The notes under the pieces are model-generated. The model saw nothing but the letters and a program-made list of their open reading frames with translations. It had not been told where the DNA came from and ran no database searches. Positions 1 through 3,971 of a stretch of DNA of 6,189 bases are shown here, piece after piece. The translations under genes and the position numbers were made by a program. This stretch comes from Thermococcaceae archaeon (lineage in GTDB: Archaea; Methanobacteriota_B; Thermococci; Thermococcales; Thermococcaceae): NCBI GenBank assembly GCA_027064745.1, contig JAMOPD010000383.1, positions 1 through 6,189 on the forward strand, given 5' to 3'. Every line of letters begins with the position of its first letter. Within the stretch, counting starts at the first letter, position 1.

Positions 1-581
1 TGTTTTGGTTTTTTGGTTTTGTTTAGGTTGATTATTTTTGTTGGTTTGTATTTGTTTAGGTCTATTTTGATTTTTATGTTTGGTTTGTATCCTTTGCTTA
101 TTAGTTCTAGGCTTAGTGGGGTGCTTTTCAGTATGCTGTATACTTTATATGCTGTACTATTGATTTTGACTAATATGTCTATGAAGAGGAGAGTGCCTGC
201 TTTGAAGTATTTTATACCTCCTCTTAGACTGATCCACTTCTTAGCGCATTTCTTGAAATTATCCATCACGTGTTTCGAGAGATAAGCTACGCCCTGCCCC
301 GAGACCCTGCCCACATAGAAGAGTCTAGCATTAGGTAACGCTGTATATATGTTAATAACCATAGGATACGATTTTCCGTTTTTATCTTCTACACTAACGC
401 TTGGCTTAGAATACTGTGAATAAATGTATTCAACTTCAGTACTACTACTTATGTGATCGACTATTAATAGATTCTTTGACGTCATAATCATCGAGTTAAT
501 GATGGGTATACACTGTGACATTGCAAGTATCGAGATAATCAATAATACAATAAAGTAATTCTTATGAATATGAATCCTCAT
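1..581 (-). CDS. Secreted or membrane-anchored protein, 3' end outside window
   Basis: The frame is open from an ATG at 579-581 to the left edge, giving 193 complete codons and no stop. An AGGTG Shine-Dalgarno sequence (589-593) sits 7 nt before the ATG. Residues 1-7 are basic (MRIHIHK) and about residues 8-30 are hydrophobic (YFIVLLIISILAM followed by QCIPII), which reads as a signal peptide or N-terminal anchor; the rest would then lie outside the cell. The middle is polar with no motif I recognise. The visible C-terminal part is rich in Lys, Asn, Ile and Pro, and from residue 152 every codon ends in A or C, unlike the first half. A hydrophobic plus-strand frame at 13-285 lies opposite and is judged a shadow, because the minus frame has a start, a Shine-Dalgarno sequence and a signal-like N-terminus. 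Function unknown. Confidence 0.72.
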   Translation of the reverse strand, partial: MRIHIHKNYFIVLLIISILAMSQCIPIINSMIMTSKNLLIVDHISSSTEVEYIYSQYSKPSVSVEDKNGKSYPMVINIYTALPNARLFYVGRVSGQGVAYLSKHVMDNFKKCAKKWISLRGGIKYFKAGTLLFIDILVKINSTAYKVYSILKSTPLSLELISKGYKPNIKIKIDLNKYKPTKIINLNKTKKPK

Positions 582-660
582 CTTGACACACCTATATAAT
601 ATCTTAGTTTTTTAGTTTTTCTTTCTACACAATTAGATCCAATGATCAAAATATAGTAAA

Positions 661-670
661 ATTTATATAG
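661..670 (-). promoter_or_regulatory. TATA-like box for the left-edge gene
   Basis: On the minus strand this reads CTATATAAAT, a good archaeal TATA box. Transcription would begin near 640, leaving a leader of about 60 nt before the ATG at 581. A second AT-rich match near 593-602 is too close to the start to serve an mRNA that carries the Shine-Dalgarno sequence. Confidence 0.45.
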
Positions 671-681
671 TTAAAAATAAA

Positions 682-993
682 CTATTTTGTATATATACGT
701 TCAACTACCTCTCCAGTTATTGGATCTATAATCTCTCCAGATCTGTAGTCCCAGATCAGATATTGTCTCCTTAACAGTTCATCAACTATTATATCTAAAT
801 GCCTCGTTAGTAACAAATGGTTCCACAGTGCTAATCCGCTGTCAAATCTTTTCCCGCAGACCGGACACTGTTTTTCACTAAGATATTCCTTATACTCTGA
901 TCTTATCCTCTCCTCAATATTTTTGAACCCCGATTTCTTGTTGAATACAATGGATCTTAGGACAGACTTATATATAGCTGTGCGAGTCGTCAA
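682..993 (-). CDS. Small C2H2 zinc-finger protein
   Basis: This 103-aa protein has one classical zinc-finger pattern: Cys43-x2-Cys46-x12-His59-x5-His65, with the hydrophobic Phe50 and Leu56 expected in the finger core. Residues 1-42 are basic and probably helical; residues 66-103 are mixed and end in IYTK. Single-finger proteins of this size are common in crenarchaeal viruses and plasmids, where they are thought to bind DNA and regulate transcription; the role here is inferred from the motif only. The start is TTG at 991-993, chosen because GGTGAG (999-1004) lies just upstream with 7 nt between GGTG and the start. It follows the ribbon-helix-helix gene after 63 nt of pyrimidine-rich sequence. 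No clear TATA box lies in that gap, so it may be read through from the upstream gene. Confidence 0.85.
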   Translation of the reverse strand: MTTRTAIYKSVLRSIVFNKKSGFKNIEERIRSEYKEYLSEKQCPVCGKRFDSGLALWNHLLLTRHLDIIVDELLRRQYLIWDYRSGEIIDPITGEVVERIYTK

Positions 994-1037
994 ACCCTCT
1001 CACCAAAAAGGTTCACAGGAGGATGAGGAGAGAAGAG

Positions 1038-1054
1038 AAAAACTAGATGAAAAA
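1038..1054 (-). terminator. T-run terminator after the ribbon-helix-helix-like gene
   Basis: Two T5 runs on the minus strand (1050-1054 and 1038-1042) lie in a pyrimidine-rich stretch just after the stop at 1057. Archaeal RNA polymerase stops at such T-rich tracts. The call rests on composition alone. Confidence 0.4.
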
Positions 1055-1056
1055 GA

Positions 1057-1473
1057 CTAGAATTTATCCAGGCTTTCTAAGTTGTTAATCAGGTTTTCTA
1101 TCAAAGCTTTTTTCTTGTAGAACGGCAGCACTAGTTTCTTGAGAACACACGCTGGGTTGAGGTCAGCGTATCCTACATTGTGTTTATCGAGCCAATACCG
1201 ATCAACACATTCTCCTAGCTCTAGTTCTCCAACTACCCTTTGCTGAAGAACAATTTTTTCAGATAATAGAAGCTGTAGTACTAAAATTGAAATATCTATT
1301 ACTCTATACTTCTCTAGTCCGAGAGCTAATGATAATTTATTTATTTGTTCGTAAGTTGTTTTTCTTATCTTTATGTTTTTCCACTTAGTTTTTTCCTCGA
1401 ATTTTCTTAGCGTTCTCAGCATATCCTTTCCTATTTCGCTTAAGCCATCCCTATCTTCTACCCTATTCTCCAA
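1057..1473 (-). CDS. Putative ribbon-helix-helix DNA-binding protein
   Basis: A 138-aa protein. Residues 33-37 (NIKIR) can form the DNA-contacting strand, 39-51 (TTYEQINKLSLAL) helix A, 52-56 the turn, and 57-70 (RVIDISILVLQLLL) helix B, which matches the layout of CopG/MetJ-type ribbon-helix-helix domains. The fit is by pattern only and no residue is diagnostic. The N-terminal 30 residues are charged. The C-terminal 70 residues carry two cysteines and a basic tail and are not recognised; they could mediate oligomerisation. The start is TTG at 1471-1473, with GGTG at 1480-1483. A phased array of TTCTACC repeats begins immediately upstream and overlaps the likely TATA box, which suggests the protein binds the array and represses its own gene, or acts there as a partition adaptor. 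Both roles are inference. Confidence 0.7.
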   Translation of the reverse strand: MENRVEDRDGLSEIGKDMLRTLRKFEEKTKWKNIKIRKTTYEQINKLSLALGLEKYRVIDISILVLQLLLSEKIVLQQRVVGELELGECVDRYWLDKHNVGYADLNPACVLKKLVLPFYKKKALIENLINNLESLDKF

Positions 1474-1486
1474 GATTCACACCAAA

Positions 1487-1588
1487 TACTACGAGGGATC
1501 AACTATATTTTACCAAAATTCTACCGATCTTCCACTAAGTTCTACTAATCTTTTGCAATATTCTACCAGAATTCCATGTGTTCACACA
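1487..1588. repeat. Phased array of TTCTACC direct repeats, 9-11 bp apart
   Basis: Units start at 1487 (TACTACG), 1498 (ATCAACT), 1508 (TTTTACC), 1519 (TTCTACC), 1530 (TTCCACT), 1540 (TTCTACT), 1551 (TTTTGCA), 1561 (TTCTACC), 1572 (TTCCATG) and 1581 (TTCACAC). Steps are 11, 10, 11, 11, 10, 11, 10, 11 and 9 bp, so all copies face one side of the helix. The six units from 1508 to 1571 are the best conserved; the outer ones are degenerate. Several are followed by an AA or AT linker. The array sits directly before the ribbon-helix-helix-like gene. Ribbon-helix-helix proteins such as ParR of plasmid R1 bind 11-bp repeats in this manner. Function here is inferred. Confidence 0.7.
1503..1512 (-). 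promoter_or_regulatory. TATA-like box of the ribbon-helix-helix-like gene
   Basis: TAAAATATAG on the minus strand, about 30 bp before the TTG start. Transcription would begin near 1480-1485, leaving a very short leader. The box overlaps the third phased repeat, so any protein bound to the array would block it. Confidence 0.4.
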
Positions 1589-1590
1589 AT

Positions 1591-1637
1591 ACGCCGAGGG
1601 GGCTTGGTGCGGCTGGGGCCCCGCGCGCGTTGCGTGA
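1591..1637. other. GC-rich island, possible structured RNA or DNA element
   Basis: About 47 bp made almost entirely of G and C, within AT-rich flanks. The plus strand can form a hairpin with stem GTGCGG (1607-1612) and CCGCGC (1621-1626) and an 8-nt loop, and it contains the self-complementary octamer GGGGCCCC (1615-1622). Four G-tracts between 1598 and 1618 could also allow a two-layer quadruplex. GC-rich islands in AT-rich hyperthermophile sequence often mark structured RNA, but no tRNA arm or known RNA motif is seen. A TATA-like core at 1676-1687 could drive a minus-strand transcript through it. Confidence 0.4.
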
Positions 1638-1643
1638 CAAAAC

Positions 1644-1696
1644 CTGGCACAAACCCTCCAGAAAAACTGGTACAAAATATATAAAACTTGTGCCAG
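1644..1696. repeat. CTGGCACAA repeat triad around a TATA-like core
   Basis: CTGGCACAA (1644-1652) and TTGTGCCAG (1688-1696) form a perfect 9-bp inverted repeat. CTGGTACAA (1667-1675) is a direct near-copy of the first arm, 23 bp further on. Between the second and third copies lies ATATATAAAA (1678-1687), which can act as a TATA box on either strand. This is the layout of an operator that covers a promoter, or of recombinase binding sites. Transcription toward the ribbon-helix-helix-like gene would give a leader of about 180 nt that includes the GC-rich island. Confidence 0.55.
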
Positions 1697-1723
1697 AAAA
1701 TCCCAGCTAAAACGCCAAAAAAC

Positions 1724-1740
1724 TGTTCACTAACTGAACA
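1724..1740. repeat. TGTTCA-N5-TGAACA inverted repeat
   Basis: Perfect 6-bp arms at 1724-1729 and 1735-1740 around CTAAC. It is the size of a dimeric repressor operator. A related TGTGTTCACA palindrome lies at 1577-1586, at the far edge of the phased array. Confidence 0.5.
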
Positions 1741-1787
1741 TTATTTAAAAAGACTGTGTCTAAAATGTTCGCTCTGCAATATAGATC

Positions 1788-1824
1788 TTTCCACTAAATG
1801 GAAATTTCCGTTTAGAAATGGAAA
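1788..1824. repeat. Imperfect 37-bp palindrome next to the recombinase stop
   Basis: The centre GGAAATTTCC (1800-1809) is a perfect palindrome. It extends to a 22-bp palindrome (1794-1815, CTAAA to TTTAG) with one mismatched pair, then to outer arms TTTCCA (1788-1793) and TGGAAA (1819-1824), with three extra A on one side. It begins 5 bp after the recombinase stop. It could be a hairpin terminator, an operator, or a crossover site for the adjacent recombinase; its length suits the roughly 28-34 bp sites used by resolvases. Confidence 0.6.
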
Positions 1825-1829
1825 AATGA

Positions 1830-2498
1830 TTATTTAGATTTGAGTTTGAGAACCTTTACTTTGCGCCGGAAAGTCTCATAAGCCATACATTCTATTTGTT
1901 TTGTTTCTCTTACTTGTCTACATATCTCACCCGTCTCCTTGAGGTATCTCCATGTATCTTTGATTGTTTTACCCTGCGCTAACAGTTGCCTCACTTTATC
2001 TACTGGAAACGGTATCGGGGGCCGGCCTATATGCTTCCCTTCTCTTCTCGCTCGCTCCATCCCCTGCTTAGTTCTTTCCCTTATAAAGCTCCGTTCCATC
2101 TCAGCGAAGCTAGCAAGTAGAGCTACTAGTGCTCTTCTCATTGTCCGCGCTACATAGCTATCAGTATTGTTTAGATTTAATTCCGGATGTTTAACAAACA
2201 GTATGTTGAACCCCTTATCGTACAAGTACTTCAATGTGTTTATCACGTCAAAAATATCTCTTCCAATCCTCGTTAGGTCGAAAACAACTATTGTCTTGAT
2301 ATCCATTAGCTCCGCGGCCTGCAATAACTTCTTAAAGTTAGGTCGTTGTAGTGCTGGCTCAGCACCACTAACGCCTACATCCCTAAATACTTTCAATAAC
2401 TCAATTCCATTCCGTTCACAGAACTCTTTTAGAGCTATTTCTTGATTCTCAGGATGTTCTTCATTCAAACTTACACGTATATAGCCTAGGGCCTTCAA
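1830..2498 (-). CDS. Serine recombinase of the resolvase/invertase family
   Basis: A 222-aa protein with the full small serine recombinase layout, which cuts and rejoins DNA through a covalent phosphoserine link. The N-terminal catalytic domain has GYIRVS (5-10) with Arg8 and the nucleophile Ser10, Gln19, Arg52, and DLTRIGRD (74-81) with Arg77 and Arg80. The long helix E is at about 122-150 (ASFAEMERSFIRERTKQG), followed by the GRPP turn (158-161). Residues 162-222 form a basic C-terminal segment where resolvases carry the helix-turn-helix; this places it with resolvases and invertases rather than with IS607-type transposases, whose helix-turn-helix comes first. The start is TTG at 2496-2498, six nt after GGTGAG; a TTG at 2511-2513 lies upstream of that site and is rejected. 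With this start Arg8 and Ser10 match gamma-delta resolvase numbering exactly. No missing catalytic residue is seen. A palindrome lies just after its stop and a hairpin upstream. No clear TATA box is visible. Confidence 0.93.
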   Translation of the reverse strand: MKALGYIRVSLNEEHPENQEIALKEFCERNGIELLKVFRDVGVSGAEPALQRPNFKKLLQAAELMDIKTIVVFDLTRIGRDIFDVINTLKYLYDKGFNILFVKHPELNLNNTDSYVARTMRRALVALLASFAEMERSFIRERTKQGMERARREGKHIGRPPIPFPVDKVRQLLAQGKTIKDTWRYLKETGEICRQVRETKQIECMAYETFRRKVKVLKLKSK

Positions 2499-2504
2499 TA
2501 TATA

Positions 2505-2510
2505 CTCACC
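2505..2510 (-). promoter_or_regulatory. Shine-Dalgarno site that sets the recombinase start
   Basis: GGTGAG on the minus strand, 6 nt before TTG 2496-2498. The longer open frame would begin at TTG 2511-2513, inside TTGGGTGA, and read the site itself as Gly-Glu. Confidence 0.8.
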
Positions 2511-2529
2511 CAAGGATGAAGAGGGTTTT

Positions 2530-2560
2530 CGTAAAAAAGGTTTGTTATGAATTTTTTACG
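2530..2560. repeat. Perfect 9-bp inverted repeat upstream of the recombinase
   Basis: CGTAAAAAA (2530-2538) and TTTTTTACG (2552-2560) around 13 nt. The whole is 31 bp, close to the size of a resolvase subsite. The T6 run could equally serve as terminator for the small gene ending at 2617. It lies 32 bp before the recombinase start, so it may be an operator. Confidence 0.55.
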
Positions 2561-2616
2561 GAGACGTATACCCACAACGCCCCACTCCGACGCAAGTACC
2601 CCCTTTCCACGGAGAA

Positions 2617-2811
2617 TTATTTGTCAATTATTACTAGTGTATCGTCTTTTATCTCAAACTTCTTCGGGTCTTTTACGTAGAGTTCTTCTCCTTCCCAGTT
2701 CTCGCCATTATATATTACCTTCTTTACAATCTCCTCGTATTCTTCTTGTGCTATTAGATCGATTATTTTAGCAAGATATTTATTACCATACTTCATAATA
2801 TAGATCCTCAT
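2617..2811 (-). CDS. Small unrecognised protein, 64 aa
   Basis: A 64-aa protein beginning MRIYIMKYG. Short beta-like segments (1-7, 30-34, 43-46, 52-62) flank a charged helix around residues 13-31 (AKIIDLIAQEEYEEIVKKV). The last 35 residues are acidic and alternate hydrophobic and charged positions (FEIKDDTLVIIDK), suggesting a compact alpha/beta fold. It has no cysteine, signal peptide or membrane segment. I recognise no family. The ATG at 2809-2811 is chosen because TTGGGTGA (2819-2826) lies just upstream; the longer TTG frame to 2826 would translate that site. It lies between the recombinase and another small acidic gene, with about 80 nt on the upstream side, so it is probably its own transcription unit. 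Confidence 0.72.
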   Translation of the reverse strand: MRIYIMKYGNKYLAKIIDLIAQEEYEEIVKKVIYNGENWEGEELYVKDPKKFEIKDDTLVIIDK

Positions 2812-2818
2812 GGTTCTT

Positions 2819-2826
2819 TCACCCAA
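2819..2826 (-). promoter_or_regulatory. Shine-Dalgarno site that sets the start of the 64-aa gene
   Basis: TTGGGTGA on the minus strand with 8 nt between GGTG and the ATG at 2811. It rules out the TTG at 2824-2826 as start. Confidence 0.75.
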
Positions 2827-2850
2827 TTAGAAGAGGCCGAGAAAACCGAG

Positions 2851-2856
2851 AAAAAA
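2851..2856 (-). terminator. T6 run after the 121-aa gene
   Basis: Six T on the minus strand, 37 nt past the stop at 2893, followed by two CTCGG copies (2844-2848 and 2835-2839). A plausible T-tract stop, by composition only. Confidence 0.35.
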
Positions 2857-2881
2857 GTTCAGAGTTGTAAACGCTCTTAAC

Positions 2882-2893
2882 ATATATATTTAT
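2882..2893 (-). promoter_or_regulatory. TATA-like box for the 64-aa gene
   Basis: AAATATATAT on the minus strand, overlapping the end of the upstream gene. Initiation near 2860 would give a leader of about 45-50 nt that contains the Shine-Dalgarno site. Confidence 0.35.
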
Positions 2894-3258
2894 TAATGTA
2901 ATTGCTTGAGGAAGTCCTTAATAGCTTCTACTAGTTCTCTCCAGTCCCTGTCCTTATTTATTTCCTCCATGATCTTTTCTAGTCTTTCGTATTCAACAGG
3001 CATCTTCAATTGCTCTACTTTATTCTTATTTATAATCGCTGTCGCTAAAATGTACCAGTCCTCATAGTCTTCGTCCCCGTAGTATTCCAGTATTTCGCCT
3101 CTATAATTGTGCCCTCTTGTTTTCCAATAGTACCCGTTCCTTGTTTTTATCAAGTCTACGGTCTCAAGTCCCCTCCAAGGCTTATTCATAACATCCTCAA
3201 ACGTCAATAATATTTCGTATTCCCATCCCAGAACCCCTTTCGTTATAATTACCCTCAT
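2893..3258 (-). CDS. Unrecognised acidic protein, 121 aa
   Basis: A 121-aa soluble protein with no family I recognise. The N-terminal half is beta-like and aromatic (MRVIITKGVLGWEYEILLTF, then NGYYWKTRGHNYRGEILEYYG and DWYILATAII), while residues 78-121 form one or two charged helices (KVEQLKMPVEYERLEKIMEEINKDRDWRELVEAIKDFLKQLH). A beta half followed by a helical half, with no Cys and no signal, suggests a small binding protein rather than an enzyme. The ATG at 3256-3258 is firm: GGTGAG (3264-3269) lies upstream and a TATA box just beyond. Its own promoter suggests expression separate from the helicase pair upstream. Confidence 0.8.
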   Translation of the reverse strand: MRVIITKGVLGWEYEILLTFEDVMNKPWRGLETVDLIKTRNGYYWKTRGHNYRGEILEYYGDEDYEDWYILATAIINKNKVEQLKMPVEYERLEKIMEEINKDRDWRELVEAIKDFLKQLH

Positions 3259-3285
3259 AAATACTCACCCAGAACGAGATGTATG

Positions 3286-3294
3286 TTATATAAA
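3286..3294 (-). promoter_or_regulatory. TATA box of the 121-aa gene
   Basis: TTTATATAA on the minus strand, about 30 bp before the ATG. It merges with a T6 run (3292-3297) that may also stop transcription from the gene ending at 3337. The spacing predicts a very short leader. Confidence 0.55.
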
Positions 3295-3336
3295 AAAGGA
3301 AATAGGATTAGGGAAACTTCCTTAGCCCTTGGCCCA

Positions 3337-3942
3337 TTACTTCTTGATCTGCAGCTTTACAATATCTTCGTTATTAAGCAATTCTTCGCTACTAACGGTC
3401 GGTTTCACTTCCTCTTCTTTTGGCAGGTACTTTTCAATTTTTACAGGTATCCACTGTATACCGTAACAGCGCCCCCTGCTATCGAGCGCAACGGGGAGGA
3501 CTTTTATCTCAACTGTTCCATTTTCAAACGCTTCAATGAGTCTCTGTGTATTGAAACTAAACGGGTCCGGTCTCAGTATTATTCCTTCCGTCACCAGCTT
3601 AACAGCTGTACGATCAGGTTCAACGTCCACGTGTATTAATTTTTCCTCCGGCAATTCTATACCTCCAATTACCTTTACTATGTTCCTGCGTTGTACTAGT
3701 GAATCCCGCTCTACCTCTACGACCGCAACTTTTTCTTCTGCAAGTATCTTCGCGATCTCCTCTACTTTTTCAGTCTTCGGGGCGACAATTGCCGTCCTCT
3801 TGTTGAGCGTCCACAGCTTAACTATAGTCTGCCCGACTGTCATGTCAACGACAATTATCTTCTCTGTTTCCTTAGGCTTTGATCTTACCTGACTTATAGC
3901 TTGTTCAATTAGTTGGTCTAGGTTTAGTTCTTCCGTCGTCAA
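3337..3942 (-). CDS. Unrecognised 201-aa protein downstream of the helicase
   Basis: A 201-aa protein beginning MTTEELNLDQLIEQ (TTG start). Residues about 23-80 read as an alternating strand-helix fold: KIIVVDM, TIVKLWTL, RTAIVAPK, VEEIAKILAEEKVAVVEVE. The second part is beta-rich (NIVKVIGGIEL, KLIHVDVEPDRTAVKLV, TVEIKVLPVAL, WIPVKIEKYL) and the last 30 residues are charged and probably flexible. There is no Walker motif, one Cys, no signal and no membrane segment. I do not recognise the family. The start at 3940-3942 follows GGTGAA (3949-3954) by 6 nt; the TTG at 3955-3957 would translate that site. The gene follows the helicase by 29 nt, so the two may be co-transcribed and the protein could be an accessory factor; this is inference from position, and a T6 run in the gap weakens it. 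Confidence 0.78.
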   Translation of the reverse strand: MTTEELNLDQLIEQAISQVRSKPKETEKIIVVDMTVGQTIVKLWTLNKRTAIVAPKTEKVEEIAKILAEEKVAVVEVERDSLVQRRNIVKVIGGIELPEEKLIHVDVEPDRTAVKLVTEGIILRPDPFSFNTQRLIEAFENGTVEIKVLPVALDSRGRCYGIQWIPVKIEKYLPKEEEVKPTVSSEELLNNEDIVKLQIKK

Positions 3943-3948
3943 GGTTAC

Positions 3949-3954
3949 TTCACC
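3949..3954 (-). promoter_or_regulatory. Shine-Dalgarno site that sets the start of the 201-aa gene
   Basis: GGTGAA on the minus strand inside TTGGGTGA, 6 nt before TTG 3940-3942. A T6 run (3956-3961) directly precedes it and may partly stop transcription from the helicase gene. Confidence 0.75.
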
Positions 3955-3971
3955 CAAAAAACCTTGAGACC

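Larger units (their letters stand above)
1474..1829. other. 356-bp gene-free control region with dense repeats
   Basis: No credible gene lies here on either strand. From the ribbon-helix-helix-like gene toward the recombinase it holds a helically phased TTCTACC array (1487-1588), a GC-rich island (1591-1637), a CTGGCACAA repeat triad around a TATA-like core (1644-1696), a T6 run on the minus strand (1717-1722), a TGTTCA inverted repeat (1724-1740) and an imperfect palindrome next to the recombinase stop (1788-1824). The density and variety suggest a replication, partition or recombination locus rather than a plain promoter gap. Confidence 0.75.

Noticed and set aside
1..128. Variable repeat of a diversity-generating retroelement
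   Set aside because: No reverse transcriptase and no template copy lie in the window, and the bias affects third bases toward A or C rather than adenine-directed substitutions.
13..285. Hydrophobic 90-aa plus-strand frame
   Set aside because: It lies opposite the minus-strand gene, which has a Shine-Dalgarno site, signal-like N-terminus and longer frame. The hydrophobicity follows from the T/G-rich plus strand.
1598..1618. G-quadruplex as a stand-alone feature
   Set aside because: Only two-layer stacking is possible with the shortest tracts; kept as a remark under the GC island.
1591..1637. tRNA or tRNA fragment as integration site
   Set aside because: No T-arm, anticodon arm or acceptor pairing could be built.
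1582..1650. 22-codon minus-strand frame, Pro/Arg-rich, through the GC island
   Set aside because: Its GTG start has no properly spaced Shine-Dalgarno site and the composition simply reflects the GC-rich DNA.
1373..1684. 103-aa plus-strand frame
   Set aside because: It spans the N-terminus of the ribbon-helix-helix-like gene and the repeat array, has no Shine-Dalgarno site and a low-complexity translation.
1939..2445. Two plus-strand frames opposite the recombinase
   Set aside because: The recombinase has complete family motifs; the opposite frames have none and no Shine-Dalgarno sites.
3283..3892. Plus-strand frames opposite the 201-aa gene
   Set aside because: They are Ser/Thr-rich shadow translations with no Shine-Dalgarno site, and they overlap each other and the well-supported minus-strand gene.
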